Assembly: GCA_030765065.1 (NCBI GenBank)
Contig: CM060990.1
Coordinates: 664,094,618-664,158,617 of the forward strand
From: Deroplatys truncata
Taxonomy: Eukaryota; Arthropoda; Insecta; Mantodea; Mantidae
Length of the DNA: 64,000 bases
Reading direction: 5' to 3'
The notes below the pieces were generated by a model. That model did not search any database, was not told the DNA's origin, and saw nothing but the letters and a program-made list of their open reading frames with translations. The translations under genes and the position numbers were made by a program. This document shows positions 55,171 through 64,000 of this stretch, piece after piece; the first letter of the stretch is position 1, and every line of letters begins with the position of its first letter.

Positions 55171-55510
55171 GGTAGGGGAACAAGTCACTGCTTTCGACTC
55201 AAGTGCACTATGGATAAGATGTGAATTCGTTAAAATGTACAATTAATATAAAATAAAACATGTTATTGCATTAACCGGTTTCGAAAAATGACTGTTGTCG
55301 GTTTGAATTTTGCTATAATTACTTGAAGTAACGCCATTGGAGTGCGACATGACTGTTACTTTGTTTCTTTGCAATTCTTACGTAATTAATATAATACCAG
55401 GGCCAACCACGGGGGGGGGGGAATCATGGCGCAAGTTGCGTCAAGAACATTTTTTGTTGGTGGGGATTTACAAGTTTTGGAGCAAAAAAATATTGAAGTA
55501 ATTTAACGCA
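55171..55510. repeat. Segment X, second copy
   Basis: Direct repeat of 39089-39434, with the same SINE-C neighbour. It carries a G11 run near 55411 where the other copy has six. Confidence 0.75.
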
Positions 55511-55749
55511 AGTAATATGATCGCACTATTACAATTTTTAATCGAGTACTGTAATTGCTAACTCCGTTTGTATCATTGAATTTGTTTATCTAAATGTGGT
55601 GTATCTCCCCCCAAAAGGTAATCTTAAGTACAATTCCTACTCTATGGTATAATATGGCATCTCAAATCATAGTTTTTGAAAGTGCATAAGTGGAACTATA
55701 ACGGTATAGTTGGATGTGTAGATGTTGAGGGCGTATAGCATTATTATAT

Positions 55750-56255
55750 TGGCCAATATTGAGGGTGGTGGCTCAGGCGGCAACGTCTGTGGCCCGCATT
55801 CGGGAGGTCCCGGTTTCGATTCCCGGGGACCTCCCACTCTCGCCATTGGTTTTTCGTGGTTTCCTGGGGTCGCCAGGCGAATCCTCGGCGGATCATCTAC
55901 CACGACTCTCCTCCCTCTCATTTCCTGTACCCATCATCTTCCTTGTGATCTGTTTCAGGGATGTAGGACCAGGCGACTCCGTTCAGCGGGTTGCGGCTGG
56001 TCGGTAGCTTGGGCTCAGTGATGGTTTCTTCCCTGGCATTGCTGCGGTGCCGCTCAGTTCGGTCTCTCCTCAGCGTAGGTCTCCGCTCTAGGGGGTATCT
56101 TGGTGTTTGTGGCTTTTGGGCAGGAACCGTGCGGCGTAGGATGTGTTCTATCTGGAAAGGTTAGGGACCCCGTCCATGTGCTTGCGCCCGCCGCCATCGG
56201 GATCGGGTCACCCTTCGGGTCTTTCCCCTTATCCTTCCCTCCCAGATCTCAAGTT
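55750..56255 (+). repeat. SINE-D, plus strand, second copy
   Basis: Head GGTGGTGGCTCAGGCGG (box A TGGCTCAGGCGG) and CCGGTTTCGATTCCCGGG (box B), body as in 54363-54845: TTTCGTGGTTTCCTGGGGTC, TCTACCACGACTCTCC, GTTTCAGGGATGTAGGACCA, CTCAGTTCGGTCTCTCCTCA. Confidence 0.78.
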
Positions 56256-56419
56256 GAAAGCAGAAAGGGACAACTGGCCTACTTGCTGTGCTCTGCTCTG
56301 CCCCGGTTCCGGGGGTCCTTCCGTGATACCTACCTTTACCTATAAGCCAGCCCCTTTGGATAGCTTTTCAGTATTATAAAAGAGGAATTAAATAATTTAA
56401 ATTGACCCTGCTGAACGTT
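56256..56419. other. No gene seen
   Basis: Short mixed spacer; TTTAAATTGACCCTGCTGAA lies just outside the inverted arm boundary. Confidence 0.3.
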
Positions 56420-56890
56420 CACTGGTCAGTTCATGGGTTTTCTTGGGGGTCTCCCCGGGTCGGCAGGCGAATGTTGGGAAGGATCATTACATCCCCCGAG
56501 TTTCCTGTCCCTCCATTTTCTTTTCACTTCACCCTTCATCTGCTTGGACTCTTTCAGGGCTGCAATTGTCAGGGAGAGGCCTCGGCGTGTGCATGGCAGG
56601 GGAAAAGGATGCTCTGAGGAAACCTTTGTCCTCCGTACTGCCAACGGTCTCTGGCTCCCGGACCCCCCAGGAAATGTGTAAGCCTAAGAGGGGAGGGGGC
56701 CGGCTGCACAAACCAGCACCCTGGGGGTTAAAATTTGTGAATTGTAGAGACCCTCCCACTGCCCGTCGTGCCTCCTGGCCGCCCTCTGTTTCCTCTCACA
56801 TCATCCCTCACTCCCGGGGGCGCCCCTTTATGGGCACAGGCACAAAATATCTACGTAGGTCCAGGTGCTAAGTCCCCCTGCGTACAAAGT
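56420..56890 (+). repeat. SINE-C, plus strand, headless
   Basis: Starts at CAGTTCATGGGTTTTCTTGG without the tRNA-like head, then TTTCCTGTCCCTCCATTTTC, CAGGGCTGCAATTGTCAGG and CTCGGCGTGTGCATGGCAGG to GGTGCTAAGTCCCCCTGCG. Inverted mate of 38576-39000. Confidence 0.78.
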
Positions 56891-56964
56891 CTGTTCTATT
56901 CCGCTATGTAGCGGGAACACTGGTCCATTAAAGTAAAGTATATGTTCTCATACGACGCTAATGT

Positions 56965-57215
56965 GATCAGCCAATCACAATATTGCTTTAAACTAGTTGT
57001 GGGAAAAATATCGTCTTTAGCGGCGTGTATAAATAGAGCAAGGACCCCGGCATTCGCACAACTATATACAATTTCCTCCTCGGGGGGGGGGGTGAACTTC
57101 ATGCCGCTGAAATGGCTGAGCGTGTGAAGAAGCTGTTAGCAATTCAGAAAAGCTGCATAGGGTGGAAGCTACAGCTTGATAGGTAGGCCCCATAACCCAG
57201 TCAAATAAATGCGGG
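56965..57215 (+). promoter_or_regulatory. Promoter-like module: CCAAT, TATA, short ATG frame, AATAAA
   Basis: CCAAT (56971-56975), TATAAATA (57028-57035), ATG at 57112 opening 24 codons (MAERVKKLLAIQKSCIGWKL...) to TAG 57184-57186, and AATAAA at 57204-57209. The left arm has the same order on the minus strand, but its frame stops sooner. Order and spacing would fit an LTR (U3-R) or a small Pol II unit. No LTR ends found. Confidence 0.4.
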
Positions 57216-58622
57216 GTGGAATTTACGGGTAGCTACGAACAAGTGTAAATAAAGTACAGTTAAAGGTGAAGTTAAATCTTTCATTTTGTCTCCACTAGCC
57301 ACTCCTTAGATAAGGGTTAATAGCACAGGTGAACACAGAAGTGTTGTAGGTCATTCTATTACAGCAATCCATCACCCACGTCACAAGGAAGACGACCAGC
57401 AGTCGAAGAGGAGCAGGTCCGTCGCAGTGGCTTATCATTTTCACTCTTACCTATAGGTTATAGAACTAAGGAGGGCACCTTGAGAACTGTGACCTACACA
57501 GATCTATTGTGACCACTACTCCCTAGGAGAAAGGGATGAAGTGAATGAACCACAGAAGGCTACAGACCGAAGGCAGACAAGTCACAGAGACGCGCGGAAG
57601 TCATTGAACGACCATCGAGTCACTCATACCTAAAGCGTAGGTATCCAAAGTTTTACCCAGATTGATAAAATGGTACAAGTTTATACATAAGGGATTGAAA
57701 ATATGAGCAGGAGTTTTTTTGGACTTGTAAGGTAACCTATTGTTTTCATTAAATCCTATAGATCTAGTGTACTTTTTGGCCACTGCAATACGGTTTTGTT
57801 TATAACTTGAAAATAAAGGTTAAGTGTGGTTTTTAAACATTTTGGTATTATGTGATTAAAAATAAACGTTGGAATATGCAACAAAATCTATGATATTTTC
57901 CAGGTTCTATAGTTTAACTGTACAATATTTTGATAGATGACTGAAACGGTGCAATTACTTACATGAGGGGTTTAAAATATGTATATTAGGGGTAGATTTT
58001 GAAATTTTTAAAGTAGGCTAAAATCTTCGTTGGGTCCTACAGTATTTGTGTATGTACAAGGATGTTAGGCCAAGGAGTTTTGATTTGAATGCTATGTTTG
58101 AAAACATGGAATTTAAAATAAAGTTGGCCACAGCTTTTGGAATTTTCAGGGTAGCTTAGCATTTTTGCAGAATCCAAAAATACCAATTTTATTAAAGTCA
58201 TATAAATAATTCTCTGTAATAACAGAAGTTCAGCTAAATCAGAGGCAATTTATGGCACGCCTTTGGGCTGTAAGTCATTATAAATCTGCAACGTTCGCGA
58301 TTCCAATAAGGTGCCCAAAGGTATACTTTGATTTTCCGTATTCAAGAAAGGGGATTTAAATTGGGTGATATGAATATGAAAACCCATCAACAACCCCGCC
58401 GCTTTAAAAATCTAGTAAAGTGGAGTAAAATAGAGAAATCTCAAGAAAGCTGAAATGCGTTGCCACTTCCACCCCCCCTCCCCCAACCCGCCAGGGACAT
58501 TTGAATCGTCGTCTCGTAGTTCCCTCAATGAAACACTAACGGATTTTTTTTTCACCTATTGGGCCCTTTAATAGAAATTTTGTGGAATTAATTAATTAAT
58601 TTGCTTCTAAAGAAGTTATATA
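57216..58622. repeat. Non-coding unit of block A, right arm
   Basis: Inverted equivalent of 36585-37960. Open frames seen in the left arm carry stops here (for example a TAA in the 36781-37155 frame), so none is under protein-level constraint. Confidence 0.5.
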
Positions 58623-58964
58623 CAGAGTGGACCACTGAAGTTGAGACTGTGACTAAGTGTTGTAGAAAGAAATGTCTTGACTAAAAGTTGTTTGATATTA
58701 TGGGTAAAAGTAAATGCCATTAGTCGTGTTTTGTTTGGAGGACGTTATGGTAGTTATTTTAGGGTCAATTTAATTTTTTTAAATGTGAAATTACAATTAC
58801 GGTCCAATTAAATTGACCCTTAAATGACGATCATAACGTCCTACGAATTAAACACGACTAATGGCATTTACTTCCCCCATAATATCAAGTAACATTTATT
58901 CACGTTTCTTTCTACAACGCTTAGGTTTGGAGATATTAAGTCTTAAATTAAATGATCCACCCTG
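58623..58964. mobile_element. Fold-back MITE, right arm copy
   Basis: 342 bp, CAGAGTGGACC to the complement of CAGGGTGGATC, TA on both sides (58621-58622, 58965-58966). Inverted counterpart of 36239-36581, so the insertion predates the duplication. Confidence 0.85.
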
Positions 58965-58966
58965 TA

Positions 58967-59085
58967 TGAGCGAAGTGGCGCCGCGGTGACATGTGTGACT
59001 TACATTCAAGAGGTCCCGGATTCGATCCCTGGATGCTGGAGTGGCTTCTTCTCTACCACGATTTCCTTTCCACCGTGAATAACTT
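58967..59085 (+). repeat. SINE-D head fragment, right arm
   Basis: GAGCGAAGTGGCGCCGCGGT ... CCGGATTCGATCCCTGG; mirror of 36130-36236. Confidence 0.65.
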
Positions 59086-59789
59086 ATACCTATAAAGTTA
59101 ATAGAAATACACTTTCACTGTTTACTCTCTCTAACACGTACATGGTAGGTAGAGAACCCTTTTGCTGCATTGCAAAATTAAAAATTCTATATGGATGTTT
59201 GAGCGGAAATATGCGTTTTGAGGACCCTGAATAAAAACAATTCAGAAAAAGTTTTGATGTGAGCAGAATAACTCCAAAACAAAACCCGGATAAATACGAA
59301 ACTTGGTATTTATATTCAGTATGTCCCAAAGATGCGCCACGAAGATTTTCAAGAAAATTCCCCACCACAAACTACCCTACAGAACAAGCATTTCTCCAAA
59401 CTATGTATTTTCCCCAAAATGGCTCTAGCAATTTTAATTAAAAGAAAGACCTCAATAGCAACAGCGCTATAAAAATGACAGAGCTATCGAAAAGTACCAA
59501 TAATAATGGATATCTCGGAAATGGCTAATGCCACAAAAAAGGTTCTGTGTTTTAAAGAGCTCTACATATTTTGTGCAATAAGTCTATCTCTTATTATTGA
59601 CCCGTTATAAAAATTATACTAAATTCCTTCCGAATGAAGAGGACTTCACAGGCTATTCCCAGAAAAACTCAAGATATGGATCTTATTTTTCATGTAAATA
59701 TCTTAAATATACGATATTCTAATAAAAATCGCTACTGCTATTTTTGAAAACGTCAAAGTTACAAATGTGCTATCAAAAGGGTAGTTTGT
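59086..59789 (-). repeat. R1 mosaic, right arm
   Basis: Mirror of 35165-36095 without SINE-G: the empty site reads AACTTTTTCTGAATTG on the minus strand near 59235-59255. Confidence 0.7.
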
Positions 59790-60320
59790 GGTAAGGATGG
59801 AATTGTGAGGCGGAGGGAATTCGGCACCGGTCCAGAAATTAGGATATTGTACCGACATCCAACGAGGGGGCCCCGTGGAAGTGAGGGATTCGGTCAAGGG
59901 AGACACCTGTCGGCCGGATCCAGGAGTGACGGCACAGCAATGACTGTATCCCTGAAGTTTCCAGATTGAGACGCCTCGGCAGTCCCCAGGCTGAGCGGGG
60001 ACCCCACCCCACACAGGGTCTAAACCCCCCCACAGCGCAGTCTTTATACCCCGACAACCAGACGAAGGTCGAGGGACGGAGAAAGTTCACAGAGAACACC
60101 ATTTTTCCTTACCACGCTGCACCGAAACACCAGCGCTGACACTTCCAACCCCGAGGTAGACCAAACAGGGTGAAGGATGAATGAAATGATTAATGGAACG
60201 AAATGGAGGGACAGGAAAAAAACGGGAAAATCCTATGGGTCAGAGTTGGCGGCTGCCAGGAATCCAACCCGGGTCCTCCCAAATGCGGGACACAGACGCT
60301 GCCGCGTGAACCATGGTGCT
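59790..60320 (-). repeat. SINE-E, right arm copy
   Basis: Mirror of 34595-35165, with C7 (60025-60031) where the left arm has G16. Confidence 0.7.
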
Positions 60321-60590
60321 CGAGTTGGGGTAAGGAAATTTTCTCGAGAAAAGTGCGCCCACAGAACTTTTTCTAAAGACAGCTTTGTTTTGTATTCAAG
60401 GGTCCCTGAGCTTGTACTTCCGGCGAAATATCGGTATCAAAACTTGGTGTTTAGGTTCAGCCTCTTCCTCTATGTTTTGGATATCTGCCAGCGTACGTAT
60501 GGTAACTTGAGACGGCGAGTGCCCTAAACAAAGGAAAGAAGAAAAAAAACCTATTAATGCTTCAATAATTAAGTACTAACTATTAGTGCT
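60321..60590 (-). repeat. R1 end and segment shared with 30955-31085
   Basis: 60321-60475 mirrors 34475-34595. From 60476 outward the text matches 30955-31085 in reverse complement (GATATCTGCCAGCGTACG, TTGAGACGGCGAGTG, AACCTATTAATGC). Confidence 0.65.
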
Positions 60591-60900
60591 TCGAATTGTT
60601 CAATACTCAGGTATTCCTTTAAAAGTGTGTCGGCATTCAGTTATTTCTCATGATTGCATGGAAGTAGTATAGAATCTTAAGGCCAGCATATAGGTTCAGT
60701 TTTTGATCATTTGACTGTCGCTATTCCCGCTGTATCTATAACTAAGTATGTAATGCAATTATTTCTGTAAAGGTTTATCTCGTATAAAACGAACTAGATA
60801 GAAAAATAAACTTTCGTAAGTTAACTTTTTATATCCATTAATAAATGATATAGGTCAGGGAAAGTCATGTGAATATAACGCATAGGATTCCTTTAAGATC
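60591..60900 (-). repeat. R1 fragment
   Basis: GCATTCAGTTATTTCTCATG, TGTCGCTATTCCCGCTGTAT, TAAAGGTTTATCTCGT and CATGTGAATATAACGCATAG: the variable end of the R1 unit on the minus strand. Confidence 0.65.
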
Positions 60901-61484
60901 AACAAGCAGGTGCAGATAAGTCGATCGCCACTTCACCACCAAGTTCTAATGTTGGTGACCTTCCTACTGGCAGCAATGTTCAACAGTTGTTAGCAATTAA
61001 TGTTATTTTCACATAAGTACTATTTGTATTATTCGCTCTCATCGATAAAACAGCATGCAATGCACATGCATTAAGTATTCTGGAGAATATCGGAAGTAAT
61101 GGCGCCGAACTTAAATCATATGCTTGGGGCAAAATAGTGACAAGTCACGCTTTTTCAAAATCCAGGTTTCAATAGAAATTGCCGCTAAAATAAATTATTT
61201 AACTTCTTCGAAAATATTAGGACTTTAAGTACAAAAATAGTTACTTATTGTATGAATTATAGTTCATTAAATACCCATTAAATATTTAATGTTTTAAAAA
61301 TAAATATTTATTTGGCGTAAAATATTGTCCAAATGTGTTGAAAAGGACAGAGGATGTGGTGTTTTATGGAAAGTGTGTTTAATTCTTAAATCACCTTCTG
61401 TAAAATTACCATATTATGGCTTGTCACCATTTTGACCCAAGCACTTAAAATATGAAGTATGGACCTTCCGTTTTTTAGTTATGC
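60901..61484. other. No gene seen
   Basis: AT-rich spacer, nothing recognised. Confidence 0.4.
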
Positions 61485-61492
61485 TCTCTCCT

Positions 61493-61539
<47 letters not shown>

Positions 61540-61541
61540 AT
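61485..61541. repeat. Compound microsatellite (TC)n(CA)n
   Basis: About 32 bases of CT repeats followed by about 22 bases of CA repeats, immediately before R2 copy 4. Confidence 0.95.
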
Positions 61542-61579
61542 CGAAACTAACCTAACTATAGTACTAAGGATTGTGTGGA

Positions 61580-62750
61580 TTGCTGTTTTTTTCATCCAGC
61601 AATCCATTCCAAATCTTTTGGCCATCTGCACCACTTTTAATTATTCCTTTAAATAGGAATGCTTTGCTGTGCATTCAGTGTATTTATATTTTTAAAAAGG
61701 CCCTTTTGGTCGCAGTGACCGAATATAACATCCATTTTCGCAGTATTTACGGAATAATAATATGACTTATATGCAGCATTAGTACATGCATGTATACGCT
61801 CATTTGTGTCTAAAGTTTTTTTTCTTTTATACGATTTATATGAAATATATATTATAAAAATATCGGAAAATGATTGAGACTTGTTAACTTCTGTCATCTC
61901 GTATGGACGGAACGAATCACCTCAAACACGCTGCTTCTCACAAGCAAACATTCGGAGCACCAGCAAGTAATCAATAATTAATTGCCTGTCATCGTAGCCT
62001 CGCATATCTTCAGCGCTCCATCAAGCTGAGGGTCGCGGGTTTGAGTCCCGCCATGTGCATGGGTGTTTGTGTGTGCGTTATATGTGTAATTGCGGTAATA
62101 AGCGGTAAAGCAAAACACAGTACTCGTAAACTGGGTAAACAAGGGTACTTAAAAAAATAACTACTTTGCCCTTCTCTGCAAATGGTATTACCTACTCTTG
62201 GTTTGTTTCCCGGAGATGGTTCATATATAGATCCCAATGCGGCGAACTACCGGTCCCAGATTTACATTCAGTAGACATCATCACCTTCGGATTAATTACC
62301 GTGAGCATTGAGTGTTGTAAACGTAAACATTCCAACATTCTTTGGTGCATGCTTTTTATCATTATACACACTTGTTCTGTTAGTTCTATTTCTTTATTCA
62401 CAAAGAAAATGTATTACACATGTATAAGCTAATGTATGAGGGTGGGTAGTAGAGAGGCTTAATCCACAAAGTTACTACGTTTCCGAGTGTTATATGCCTA
62501 ATTAGTTATTACCGGATGAACAAATACATATATTATGTGGTAGTTGTGAAAGTGTAACATATTCTACACTGACGAATGAAACACTAATGGTGTAACACAC
62601 ACACGTTATTTTTAGTTGTATGAGTTTCATGTAAAATGAATGGTAGTTTATATATTCAAATTTGCAGAATAAAGAAGAACTATGGATAGAAAATGCTTAA
62701 AAAAAAGCTTTCCTCACAAGATATAGTTAGATAAAAAGGGAAGCAACGAA

Positions 62751-62807
<57 letters not shown>

Positions 62808-63179
62808 TTGCTTGATAATACGGGACATATAACCCGCCGCATTTACAAGATAAAAAAGTCTGCCATTTAGACAATGTTAAACAAGAACAATTTTGGAATT
62901 TTCATACAATACGACAAGTATTAATAAATTAAACATATATGCAGTGTTGTGCATATATGTGATTGTGCATGTGTATGTTGCAAGTTTTGCTCAGCGTAAA
63001 AATAAACTGAAGGTATCAAGCGTACGGCTAAATTATTATTAATTATTATTATATTAATGTGTAGGATCATACCGTAATTACTGACAGGAGGATATAAATA
63101 ATTAAATAAAGTTAAAATACTAAGATACAGAAATATTTGCACTAAATCATTTAGTGTATTAAATCAAGATATAATGTAA
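61580..63179 (+). repeat. R2 repeat, copy 4 (block B, second copy)
   Basis: Close direct duplicate of 39950-41509. The start is better kept: GGATTGCTG ... CCAGCAATCCATTCC forms a short inverted pair. One base is lost in CCCAATGCGGCGAAC, and the (ATT)n tract is expanded (next entry). Confidence 0.82.
62751..62807. repeat. (ATT)19 tract inside R2
   Basis: About 57 bases of ATT repeats at the site where copy 3 has about 10 units and copy 1 an interrupted tract. Confidence 0.95.
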
Positions 63180-64000
63180 TTAGCTTGAGTTGAAAGGATT
63201 TGTACAAGGAACAGTTCATTCGCATTTCATGTTAGGTAAAGTTATAAGCGACCGTGTTAGTATAAAAGTTCTTGGAATGCAGTTAATCACTACACCACCG
63301 AGAACGACGACAAATACCCTGAATCTCTACCAGGTGTCCTTAAAAGGAACGAAAACATTATTTCTTGCAGACTGTGAGTCCGAATGCGACTACTGCAGGT
63401 CAAGTCATTTGAATGAAATCAGAACATTTCAGGGATTTTCAACAGTTAAACCGTAAAATAGTAAAGAATGGAGTTGCAATAACTGAACTGGTGCTAGTTT
63501 TTTTTAAAACTTAAATAATATAAGGCAATAAATTCATGAAATAGGTGAAATGATGCTCAAATGAGCCCGGTTTATATAGAGCTTAAAGCTACCCGACATT
63601 CCCCCGCTCAGAATAAGGGAAAGCCCAGAAAAACCTTATCCGGATAACTCACCCTAACAGAGATTTGAACTCTGGACGTCGGCTTAAGGCTAAATAACTG
63701 CAGTGAAATTTGTTAAACAACCAGGCATGCTCTTTTTCAAATGCACCTATTCTGGCGTAGAACAGTGGCATGGACTGGAACCCTTCAAGATGATGCTAGG
63801 TCATCGCTGAAAAACCAGAAGAGACCCCGTGCTTGAGCATCCTTACATGATTAAACTTCTTGAGGAAATACCATAACTCTACGGTACAGATGGCCCATGT
63901 CATCTCTGAAGTTAGGACCTCGTGGCAAAAACGCCATATATTCCTTCACTTTTTCATGATGTTTACAAAAAGTAAAATCCTCAGAAACATTGGACAGTGA
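63180..64000 (+). repeat. R3 repeat, copy 3, runs off the window
   Basis: Direct duplicate of 41510-42340, with the SINE-like head shortened by about 17 bases (box B part lost near 63255). Shows the uninterrupted CTACTGCAGGTCAAGTC and GTAGAACAGTGGCATGG sites. Confidence 0.8.

Larger units (their letters stand above)
56400..60475 (-). repeat. Block A of the segmental duplication, right (inverted) arm
   Basis: Reverse complement of 34475-39000. It ends inside SINE-C at about 56430 (left arm equivalent 39000) and at 60475 in the R1 mosaic. It lacks SINE-G and the 247-bp segment of the left arm. Confidence 0.85.

Noticed and set aside
1..64000. Bacterial or plasmid origin, rRNA genes, phage
   Set aside because: No operon-like gene packing, no rRNA text and eukaryote-specific retroelements throughout.

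Overview
The window looks like intergenic DNA from a repeat-rich arthropod genome, most likely an insect. Evidence: many tRNA-derived SINE families, Tc1-type DNA transposons flanked by TA, a Ty3/Gypsy LTR retrotransposon, a Penelope-type GIY-YIG domain, non-LTR RNase H relics, simple repeats and AT-rich spacer. There is no bacterial-style gene packing, rRNA, CRISPR array or convincing host gene. A polyneopteran insect (cockroach, termite, stick insect or grasshopper) is a guess from repeat style only. Repeat names used here (SINE-A to SINE-G, R1, R2, R3, X, W) are local labels.

Layout. 1-20 kb: a SINE-A copy, a non-LTR relic, a Penelope endonuclease fragment, Tc1 element 1 (3215-4732), two R1 copies, one R2 copy, SINE-B and SINE-D, Tc1 element 2 (12799-14035), a SINE cluster (14.5-15.8 kb), a second non-LTR relic and Tc1 element 3 (18161-19402). 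20-22 kb: two short minus-strand ORFs beside a CpG- and CCAAT-rich stretch, the only place that resembles host 5' gene ends. 23.4-28.4 kb: one R3 copy split by two clean LTR-type insertions and one R1 insertion; uninterrupted R3 copies elsewhere give the empty sites.

34.5-64 kb is a segmental duplication. Block A (34475-39088) returns inverted at 56400-60475, and block B (39.9-42.3 kb) returns in direct orientation at 61.6-64.0 kb and continues off the window. Samples compared by eye differ by about 3% in both blocks. A SINE-C copy lies at the switch point, suggesting SINE-mediated rearrangement. Between the blocks sits an 8.76-kb Gypsy insertion (43644-52402, target GTAT) with LTRs about 1% different. 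A deletion has fused its truncated integrase to the 3' LTR, and a further 1.93-kb element with terminal inverted repeats and a TAA target duplication sits inside that LTR.

The order of events can be partly read: SINE-E and the fold-back MITE were in place before the A duplication; SINE-G entered the left arm, or the duplication, later; the Gypsy element came still later; the TAA-flanked element is younger again. No element here keeps an intact full set of its own proteins.
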